Notes under the pieces: model-generated | Told to the model about the DNA's origin: nothing | Database searches by the model: none | The model's input: the letters and a program-made list of their open reading frames with translations, nothing else | Source of the DNA: Legionella sp. | GTDB taxonomy: Bacteria; Pseudomonadota; Gammaproteobacteria; Legionellales; Legionellaceae | Length of the DNA: 42,671 bases | NCBI GenBank assembly: GCA_013697625.1 | Contig: JACCWN010000026.1 | Location: 1-42,671, forward strand | Direction of reading: 5' to 3' | Made by a program: the position numbers and the translations under genes | Shown: piece by piece, positions 36,384 through 42,671 of the stretch | Numbering within the stretch: the stretch's first letter is position 1 | Layout: each line of letters begins with the position of its first letter

Positions 36384-37823
36384 TTAACTGTCCAAATATT
36401 TCTTCAACACCCCGCTCACCACCTCAGGGTTTGCTTTGCCTTGCATCTGCTTCATGACTTGGCCTACAAAAAAGGACAACAACTTGTCTTTACCTGCTTT
36501 ATAATCTGCAGCTTGGTTTGGAAATTGGTTGATTAATGTTTTAATAATGGACTCCAAATGTTGGTCACAAGCTATGGTGTCATGACCTTCCCTTAGAATG
36601 ATCGCTTCAATATCTGCCTCTGGTGTAGACAAAAGTTCAGTAAATATGGTTTTAGCGGTAGATGTAGATAACACTTTTTCATGAAGTTTGTTGAGAAGCT
36701 TTGCCAGCGTTTGGGCTGACATGGGTGGTTGTTCAAAGCTTAGGTTTTGATCGTTCAGCGCAGCTGCATAAGGGCCTTTTAACCAATTGATGATGAGTTT
36801 ATCTGAGCTATAAGAACAATTTTTTATGTCCTTGTAATACCTATAGGCTGCGGGAGAGGATAATACAAACAGGATGTCTTCTTCATTTAACCCAGGTAGG
36901 GTGCTTAATTGTTTATAAATATCCTTGGGCAGATCAGGAAGTTTGCTTTTTATTTCTGCAATTTGGTACCTTGTAATTTGAATGGGCAATAAGTCTGGAT
37001 CTGGGAAATATCGATAATCATTTTCAAATTGTTTTTCGCGCATGGCATAGGTGGTATTTGTGTCTGGATTATACAGGCGGGTTTCTTGTTTTATTGACTG
37101 TTGACTTTCTAACAAAGCCTCATGTCTTGTGTATTCGCAAGCGATTGCTTTCTCAATAAAACGGAAAGAATTTAAGTTTTTTAATTCGGTTCTTATGCCA
37201 AGGGTAGCAGACCCTTTGGGTTTTAATGAGATATTTACATCGACTCTAAAGGATCCTTCTTGCATGTTTCCATCGCAAACACCTAAAAATCTAAGCAATT
37301 GATGCAAGGTTTTTAAATAACAAATAACCTCTTCGGCAGAAAATAAACAAGGGGCAGTCACAATTTCAAGTAAGGGAATTCCAGCTCTGTTTAAGTCAAT
37401 GCTACTGAAATTCGAATGCATTTCATGTAGGGATTTCCCGGCATCTTCTTCTAAATGTGCGCGCACAATCTCAATGGTTTTTATAGTCCCATCAGCCAAA
37501 CCAATTGGCAAAGAACCATTGCTGACTATGGGTTTTTGCAGTTGACTTATTTGATAGCCTTTTGGCAAATCAGGGTAAAAATAGTTTTTGCGCTCAAATA
37601 CGCTCCCATCATTGATATCCGCACCAATGGCAAGGCCCACTTGAATGGCCATGACCACCGCTTGTTCGTTTAAAACTGGCAAAACGCCAGGCAAACCTGC
37701 ATCAATGAAACAAGTCTGCGAATTAGGCAAAGCACCAAAGGTGGTTGCAGCGCCTGAGAAAAGTTTTGATTTTGTTTTTAATTGAGCGTGTACTTCAAGC
37801 CCGATGACGATATCCCAGTCCAT
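36384..37823 (-). CDS. gatB: Aspartyl/glutamyl-tRNA amidotransferase subunit B
   Basis: 479 residues from ATG 37823 (AAGG site), which begins MDWDIVIGLEVHAQL as in the family; a longer frame overlaps gatA and is rejected. GatB holds the kinase-like active site that activates misacylated Glu-tRNA(Gln) or Asp-tRNA(Asn) with ATP; YFYPDLPKGYQISQ and the AGIPLLEIVTAP segment are typical. The C-terminal tail domain (about 330-479, KLNPEVVSGVLKKYL) binds the tRNA. Last gene of gatCAB, 8 bases after gatA. A decayed copy of its 3' end lies further downstream. Confidence 0.97.
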   Translation of the reverse strand: MDWDIVIGLEVHAQLKTKSKLFSGAATTFGALPNSQTCFIDAGLPGVLPVLNEQAVVMAIQVGLAIGADINDGSVFERKNYFYPDLPKGYQISQLQKPIVSNGSLPIGLADGTIKTIEIVRAHLEEDAGKSLHEMHSNFSSIDLNRAGIPLLEIVTAPCLFSAEEVICYLKTLHQLLRFLGVCDGNMQEGSFRVDVNISLKPKGSATLGIRTELKNLNSFRFIEKAIACEYTRHEALLESQQSIKQETRLYNPDTNTTYAMREKQFENDYRYFPDPDLLPIQITRYQIAEIKSKLPDLPKDIYKQLSTLPGLNEEDILFVLSSPAAYRYYKDIKNCSYSSDKLIINWLKGPYAAALNDQNLSFEQPPMSAQTLAKLLNKLHEKVLSTSTAKTIFTELLSTPEADIEAIILREGHDTIACDQHLESIIKTLINQFPNQAADYKAGKDKLLSFFVGQVMKQMQGKANPEVVSGVLKKYLDS

Positions 37824-37831
37824 AAAAACCT

Positions 37832-39277
37832 TTAATGTGTTGGGCTGGCTAAGTGCCAATCCGTTTGTTGTTGATAGGCATGTGCCAAATTGAGCATTTG
37901 GCTTTCGCTGAAATGTTTGCCCATAAGTTGTAGCCCAACAGGAAGGCCATCACTGAAGCCAACCGGGATTGATAGGGCAGGTAATCCTGCAAGATTGGCT
38001 GCTACTGTATAGACATCTGCAAGATAATTTTGTACAGGATTTGTAATTTTTTCGCCCAATTTAAAGGCGCAGGTAGGTGTTGTTGGTCCAAGTATCAAAT
38101 CCACCCCTTCAAGTACGGATACCAACTCAGCTTGAATCAGACGTCGTATTTTTTGTGCCTGCAAATAATAGGCATTAAAGTACCCTGAAGAAAGTATATG
38201 CGTCCCAGCAAGTATTCTGCGTTTGACCTCTTCACCAAAACCTTCACTGCGAGAAGCTGTGATGTGTTCTGTTATATTTGATTGTTTGGTACTTTGATAC
38301 CCAAATCGTAAACCATCAAATCGTGATAAATTGGACGATGCTTCAGCACAAGCAATGACATAATAAGTTGGCACCCAAAGATGTTGTAATTTTAAATCGA
38401 CCTCCACAATCTCCATGTCCAAGCTTTTGAAAACATCAACAGCCTCAAAAATGGCTTTTTGTATACCTTCATCTAGTCCTGTTTGGAAGAAGCAGGTGGG
38501 TAATCCAATACGTAACTTGCTTAAGGGTTTTGATAACTGCTCAAAATAATTAGGAATGTCTTGCTGTATAGAAGTTGAGTCTTTTTCATCAAATCCTGCC
38601 ATAGCCTGGAGTACGATTGCCAAATCTTCCACCCGACGTGCCATAGGTCCTGCCTGATCTAAGCTGGATGCATAAGCCACCATGCCAAACCGTGAGACCA
38701 AGCCATAGGTTGGTTTGATACCACTGATACCACAAAATGCTGCGGGCTGTCGTATGGAGCCACCGGTATCAGAACCAATACTAAAGGGGATTAAATCTTT
38801 GGCAACTGCTGCTGCAGAACCTCCAGAGGAGCCGCCAGCGACACACTGTGTATCCCAGGGATTTTTAACTGGCCCAAAATAACTGTTCTCATTTTTAGAA
38901 CCCATGGCAAACTCGTCCATGTTATTTTTGCCAAGCAAAATGCCACCTTGTTGTTTTAAATTAGTAACCAATGTGGCCTCATAAGGCGCTTGAAAGGTTG
39001 CCAACATTTTTGAGCCGCAAGTGGTTTTCATCCGCGATGTGCAAAATAAATCTTTTACAGCCATGGGTATGCCGGTTAAGAGACTGGTCTGACTGTTTTT
39101 TATGAGTGTATCTGCTTTTTGAGCTTCAATGAGGGCTTGTTCTACATCTAAGCTTATAAACGCATTTAAATCTATGTTGTTTTCTATGGCCTGAACATAA
39201 TATTGCATTACCTCAACACTAGAAATGGCGCCCTTGGACAAGGCCTTGGATAATTGATGCAGCGAATAATCTTTCAT
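37832..39277 (-). CDS. gatA: Aspartyl/glutamyl-tRNA amidotransferase subunit A
   Basis: 481 residues. This amidase subunit releases ammonia from glutamine with a Ser-cisSer-Lys triad: Lys75 in AVKDLF, Ser150 in the [12 protein letters not shown] signature and Ser174 in [10 protein letters not shown]. It supplies GatB through an internal channel. The start codon lies two bases after the gatC stop. The presence of the complete gatCAB operon implies that this organism makes Gln-tRNA and/or Asn-tRNA by transamidation. Confidence 0.97.
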   Translation of the reverse strand: MKDYSLHQLSKALSKGAISSVEVMQYYVQAIENNIDLNAFISLDVEQALIEAQKADTLIKNSQTSLLTGIPMAVKDLFCTSRMKTTCGSKMLATFQAPYEATLVTNLKQQGGILLGKNNMDEFAMGSKNENSYFGPVKNPWDTQCVAGGSSGGSAAAVAKDLIPFSIGSDTGGSIRQPAAFCGISGIKPTYGLVSRFGMVAYASSLDQAGPMARRVEDLAIVLQAMAGFDEKDSTSIQQDIPNYFEQLSKPLSKLRIGLPTCFFQTGLDEGIQKAIFEAVDVFKSLDMEIVEVDLKLQHLWVPTYYVIACAEASSNLSRFDGLRFGYQSTKQSNITEHITASRSEGFGEEVKRRILAGTHILSSGYFNAYYLQAQKIRRLIQAELVSVLEGVDLILGPTTPTCAFKLGEKITNPVQNYLADVYTVAANLAGLPALSIPVGFSDGLPVGLQLMGKHFSESQMLNLAHAYQQQTDWHLASPTH

Positions 39278-39279
39278 GG

Positions 39280-39570
39280 TTAATTGTCCAACTCAAGCAC
39301 TGTAGGCACCAGATAATGATTGTCTTCAAAATGAGGAGCAATGTCTTTGAGTTGTTGCAGACAATCGGCTTGCGTGACAACATCAGGACGTAAACGTTGG
39401 TGTAATTCCAGAGGATGAAATAAAGGCGCCACCCCAGTTGTATCTACAGAACGTAGTTGCTCTACAAAGTCCATAATGGCGTTTATCTCCTTAGGAAGTC
39501 TGGTCGAATGTTCAGTATCTAAGTAGGCAAGCCTTGCTATTTTTTCCAATGCTTCAGGGGAAATACTCAT
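39280..39570 (-). CDS. gatC: Aspartyl/glutamyl-tRNA amidotransferase subunit C
   Basis: 96 residues with the GatC pattern: [41 protein letters not shown] and a C-terminal [14 protein letters not shown] that wraps between GatA and GatB. It is the first gene of gatCAB and is only two bases from gatA. No clear promoter box was assigned in the 39571-39700 region. Confidence 0.95.
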   Translation of the reverse strand: MSISPEALEKIARLAYLDTEHSTRLPKEINAIMDFVEQLRSVDTTGVAPLFHPLELHQRLRPDVVTQADCLQQLKDIAPHFEDNHYLVPTVLELDN

Positions 39571-39700
39571 GATTGGTATCCATAAACAAAGGGATCATTA
39601 TATCAAATAACCTCTGAAATGCTAGGCAATATCAGGGCATTTATGCTATTGAATTAAAGATTCTATCATACACGGGCATGGTGAAATTTCAATACAATTT

Positions 39701-39796
39701 GTCGTCATTGCGAACGCAGTGAAGAATATATGGACCCAGAACTGAATTTTAACAAGCCATTGATTTGGGTTGCTTCACTGCGTACGCAATGACGAC
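39701..39796. repeat. Extragenic palindrome, GTCGTCATTGCG family
   Basis: Arms 39701-39724 and 39773-39796 are 24 bases each with one mismatch, beginning GTCGTCATTGCG and ending in CAGTGAAG. They enclose 48 bases that include a GGGTTGCTT segment. The 'CGTCATTGCGA...GAAGCAA' layout is a dispersed palindrome seen in many proteobacteria. It sits between divergent gatC and trpEG. The rest of 39571-39908 shows nothing I can name; no leader peptide with Trp codons is seen before the fusion gene. Confidence 0.8.
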
Positions 39797-39908
39797 AGTT
39801 AGTTTTTAATTTAGAGTCTGTATGCCCCCGTAGGTAGTATTAAAGATACTTTGTTGAATGCTCGGTTTTACAGTAAAATCATTTAACCTAATCTTTAGTT
39901 GAGTTTGC

Positions 39909-42053
39909 ATGTTAGAACAAATCAAAACCCAAGGCGGTGTTCATGTTGAATACTCTCAAGATATTCTAGATTATAGTCAAGGCATTGAGTCTTTAATTGA
40001 GCGCTTAGATTCACAAAGAGGGGCTGTGTTTGCTTCCGGCTTTGAGTATCCTGGACGGTATACTTGTTGGGATATTGGTTTTTACAACCCGCCATTGGTC
40101 ATGGTGTGTCATCAACAAAAGATTGATTTGGAAGCTTTGAATCAACGAGGAGAAGTGATACTGACTTTTCTATATCCCCTAATCGCAAAGCATCCAGATT
40201 TAAAAATTATCAGTCACAGTGCAAGCCATTGCCAACTTGCCATCATTGCTTGCGAACAACCTTTTGCTGAAGAAGAAAGAAGTCTACAGCCTTCCGTATT
40301 CACATTGATTCGCATTTTATTGGCTTTTTTTAAAAGCGAGGAGCCTTATCTTGGTTTTTATGGCGCCTTTGGTTTTGATTTGATTCATCAATTTGAAGAC
40401 ATGCAAATAAGTAAGCCACGCTTGCCTAACCAGCGGGAGATGGTTCTTTATTTGCCAGATGAAATTTTTGTAGTAAACCATAGAAAAGAAGAGGCTTTTG
40501 TTAGACGCTATGATTTTCAGTACCAAGGAAAATCAACCCAATCGCTGTCTAGAGACGGCACTTTTTCACCTTATCAGCCTTGCAAAAAACCTGATGTCTT
40601 TTGTGATCATGCACCAGGCGAATATGCCCAAGTTGTAAGGCATGCGAAAGAATATTTTGTCCGAGGTGATCTTTTTGAAGTGGTACCAAGTCAAACTTTC
40701 TATACCCATTATACCCGTAATCCGTCTTTTTTATTCACTCAAATGCGACAAACCAACCCCTCTCCCTACGGGTTTTTTATTAATTTAGGACGAGAAGAAT
40801 ATTTGGTCGGGGCCTCACCGGAGATGTATGTTCGGGTACAAGGTAGGCGCGTTGAAACCTGTCCTATCTCTGGAACTATCAAGCGGGGGGCTGATGCCAT
40901 TGAAGATGCACAAAATATTCAAACATTATTGGATTCAGACAAGGAAAAATCTGAATTGACCATGTGTACCGATGTGGATAGGAATGACAAATCACGAATC
41001 TGTGAGGCTGGCAGTGTCAAGGTCATTGGTAGACGCCAAATTGAGATGTATTCTCGCCTGATTCATACCGTTGATCATGTGGAAGGTACACTACGGGATG
41101 GATTTGATGCAGTCGATGCTTTTTTAACCCACATGTGGGTGGTGACAGTAACAGGCGCGCCTAAACTGTGGGCCATGAAGTTCATTGAAACCCATGAAAA
41201 ATTACCACGTAAATGGTACGCAGGTGCGGTGGGCTGGTTTGGTTTTAATGGGAATTTAAATACAGGGCTTATTTTAAGAACCGTTAGAATTGAACAAGGC
41301 ATAGCCGAAGTGCGCGTTGGGGCTACATTGCTGTACGATTCCATCCCTGAGGATGAAGAAGCAGAAACACGCTTAAAGGCATCTGCATTTTTGGATTTAT
41401 TACAAAACCCAGACAAAATCATAATGAAAAAAGTTGAAGCTGTGTCTTTGAAGGGCAAGGGGAAGCGGGTACTGATCATCGATCACCAAGATTCCTTTGT
41501 GCACACACTGGCAAATTATTTTAGACAAACGGGGGCTGTGGTTACAACGATTCGTTTTGATAGGGCGGCTTTGTATTTGCAACAGAATCAATATGATTTG
41601 GTGGTCATTTCACCAGGGCCAGGAAGGCCTCAGGACTTTAACTTATCCAATACCATACAAAGCATCATTGATTTAAAAATACCTATTTTTGGAGTATGTC
41701 TAGGTCTGCAAGCCATAGTTGAATATTTTGGTGGGGTATTGGATATTCTGGAATATCCTATGCATGGTAAGGAATCCAAAATAAAAATAATAGAATCTGA
41801 GGGTTTATTTTCAGGGATTAACGATGGGTTCATTGCAGGTAGGTATCATTCACTGCATGCGCGATTAGAGGCAATGCCTGAGGTCTTAAAAGTCACTGCT
41901 TTAAGCGATGATGGCATCGTCATGGCCATATCTCATAGGGAACTGCCCATACACGCGGTGCAGTTTCATCCTGAGGCTTTATTGACCTTGGCAGAGAGTT
42001 CGGGGTTAAGACTTGTTTGTAATTTGATTTGTATGGTTGGTGAAATCAATTGA
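39909..42053 (+). CDS. trpEG: Fused anthranilate synthase (TrpE-TrpG)
   Basis: 714 residues joining both subunits of anthranilate synthase, which makes anthranilate from chorismate and glutamine. The first ~500 residues are component I, with YLVGASPEMYVRV, CPISGTIKRGA and DVDRNDKSRICE. The N-terminal GFEYPGRYTCWDIGF is typical of the fused alpha-proteobacterial type. A linker of about 20 residues leads to the glutamine amidotransferase (about 520-714) with Cys597 in GVCLGLQ, YHSLHA and His687-Pro-Glu689 in VQFHPEA. All key amidotransferase residues are present. No other trp gene is near and no attenuator or Trp-rich leader is seen. No Shine-Dalgarno sequence is obvious before the ATG. Confidence 0.94.
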   Translation: MLEQIKTQGGVHVEYSQDILDYSQGIESLIERLDSQRGAVFASGFEYPGRYTCWDIGFYNPPLVMVCHQQKIDLEALNQRGEVILTFLYPLIAKHPDLKIISHSASHCQLAIIACEQPFAEEERSLQPSVFTLIRILLAFFKSEEPYLGFYGAFGFDLIHQFEDMQISKPRLPNQREMVLYLPDEIFVVNHRKEEAFVRRYDFQYQGKSTQSLSRDGTFSPYQPCKKPDVFCDHAPGEYAQVVRHAKEYFVRGDLFEVVPSQTFYTHYTRNPSFLFTQMRQTNPSPYGFFINLGREEYLVGASPEMYVRVQGRRVETCPISGTIKRGADAIEDAQNIQTLLDSDKEKSELTMCTDVDRNDKSRICEAGSVKVIGRRQIEMYSRLIHTVDHVEGTLRDGFDAVDAFLTHMWVVTVTGAPKLWAMKFIETHEKLPRKWYAGAVGWFGFNGNLNTGLILRTVRIEQGIAEVRVGATLLYDSIPEDEEAETRLKASAFLDLLQNPDKIIMKKVEAVSLKGKGKRVLIIDHQDSFVHTLANYFRQTGAVVTTIRFDRAALYLQQNQYDLVVISPGPGRPQDFNLSNTIQSIIDLKIPIFGVCLGLQAIVEYFGGVLDILEYPMHGKESKIKIIESEGLFSGINDGFIAGRYHSLHARLEAMPEVLKVTALSDDGIVMAISHRELPIHAVQFHPEALLTLAESSGLRLVCNLICMVGEIN

Positions 42054-42218
42054 AGTCTGTCTGCTACAACTTTCAAAACCTTTGGTCTTGGAAAATGTAC
42101 GCCTCTATGCTTAATAATCCAAATCTCACTTAGTTTATTATAAATTATTATTGGATTTACAAAATTAATAATTAGCATATAATATACTTATTGATTAATA
42201 AAAAAACAGGAGGTATCA

Positions 42219-42428
42219 ATGAAGAATTCAAAGGTGTATTTATTTAAGATGCTATTGGTAAGTTTTATGTTGACCTTAGGATTTGCTGCCCGTGCAACAT
42301 GCACTTGCACTTGCTACAATGATGGTTTTAATACTCTCAAATCGCAAAGTGGGGTTACGAAAGGAGAGTGTGAAACTTTATGTATAGGATCTCAATACAC
42401 ATTTGAATGTAAAGCAGAAAGGTTGTAG
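42219..42428 (+). CDS. Small secreted six-cysteine peptide
   Basis: 69 residues preceded by a perfect AGGAGGT ribosome-binding site. A signal peptide (1-26, AARA|T) leaves about 43 residues starting TCTCTCYNDG, with cysteines at 28, 30, 32, 51, 55 and 64. The alternating C-x-C-x-C start is unusual and could bind metal or form a compact disulfide core. Unlike the peptide at 36135-36314 in spacing, but similar in size and cysteine number. No family is recognised. It stands alone after trpEG. The 42429-42567 gap holds nothing I can name. Confidence 0.75.
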   Translation: MKNSKVYLFKMLLVSFMLTLGFAARATCTCTCYNDGFNTLKSQSGVTKGECETLCIGSQYTFECKAERL

Positions 42429-42567
42429 ATTACTATTCTGATCAGAATATTTATATTTTGATTTATTAAGGGTTAAAAGCTATGGTTATAGCATTATAAT
42501 TTTATCACCTTTTAGGCATAAATATATTGTCTTGTTCTTAGCTCTCCAGGGCTACCGCGCGTGTGCT

Positions 42568-42671
42568 TTAAAATAGTCCATCAAGAACTTTATCTGCAAA
42601 ATTGGAATCTAATGCTGCCATATAGCGTCGTCCTTTGATACTTTCTTTAGAAGTTTTGTCTTGCCGAAAAA
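42568..42671 (-). CDS. C-terminal end of an unidentified gene, cut by window edge
   Basis: One minus frame is open from the window edge to a TAA at 42568-42570, giving 34 residues that end MAALDSNFADKVLDGLF. The other two minus frames close sooner. The composition is protein-like, but the piece is too short to name a family. It may equally be a chance frame. Confidence 0.35.
   Translation of the reverse strand, partial: FRQDKTSKESIKGRRYMAALDSNFADKVLDGLF

Noticed and set aside
39797..39908. Leader peptide or attenuator before the anthranilate synthase gene
   Set aside because: No short frame with Trp codons and no terminator-like hairpin is seen in this interval.
42060..42180. AATCCAA/TTGGATT inverted repeat after trpEG as a terminator
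   Set aside because: Only seven bases pair across a long A/T-rich loop, which is expected by chance in such DNA.

Overview
The window looks like a chromosomal segment of a low-GC gammaproteobacterium, most plausibly in the Legionellales. The housekeeping genes are gammaproteobacterial in type and partly in order: infA/trxB/ftsK/lolA, lepA/lepB/rnc, suhB<>trmJ-iscS, fis. The type II secretion genes gspL and gspM stand alone as a pair, and anthranilate synthase is a TrpE-TrpG fusion; from memory, both also occur in Legionella. One protein combines an F-box, ankyrin repeats and a C-terminal CaaX-like box, a eukaryote-like make-up seen in effectors of intracellular Legionellales. The taxon is an inference; no database was searched.

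Layout: 1-193 holds the edge of an IstB-like reading frame (minus). 255-5471 (minus) has a secreted bicupin and the nrdA-nrdB ribonucleotide reductase operon. 5675-7391 (minus) has an LD-carboxypeptidase coupled to a secreted phosphodiester glycosidase, divergent from pmbA. 8833-14264 carries infA, trxB, ftsK and lolA, with an unfamiliar membrane-hairpin protein (9259-10089) between infA and trxB. 14359-17690 (minus) has a HAD-like phosphatase, apbC/mrp and dgt. 17819-21603 has a SPOR lipoprotein, a small secreted protein, gspM/gspL and mltB. 21751-25258 is lepA-lepB-rnc, followed by a 219-bp tandem duplication that copies the end of rnc. 25712-30227 holds a HIT protein and three exported proteins, one of them broken by frameshifts. 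30339-34014 has suhB, trmJ, iscS, an IscA-type carrier and fis. 34058-34420 is the RNase P RNA. 34463-35815 is the F-box/ankyrin protein. 35936-36314 has a decayed copy of the gatB 3' end and a six-cysteine peptide gene. 36384-39570 is gatCAB (minus), 39909-42053 the trpE-trpG fusion, and 42219-42428 a second six-cysteine peptide gene.

The most interesting point is the link between 9259-10089 and 34463-35815. Their first ~150 residues share an L[DN]T[FL]xPY motif and, 71-76 residues later, a RGI-x4-T-x-PL-x3-R-x3-R-x-LL motif with identical spacing, around two hydrophobic segments. In the second protein this module is joined to an F-box, about four ankyrin repeats and a C-terminal CSLM, which recalls the host-farnesylated Legionella effector AnkB. 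They look like two members of a membrane-associated candidate effector family.

Intergenic DNA is rich in extragenic palindromes of at least three sequence families (one at three sites, with compensating changes in its arms). Two gene 3' ends (rnc, gatB) have been partly duplicated. Several small exported proteins, including two six-cysteine peptides, lie at the edges of housekeeping operons.
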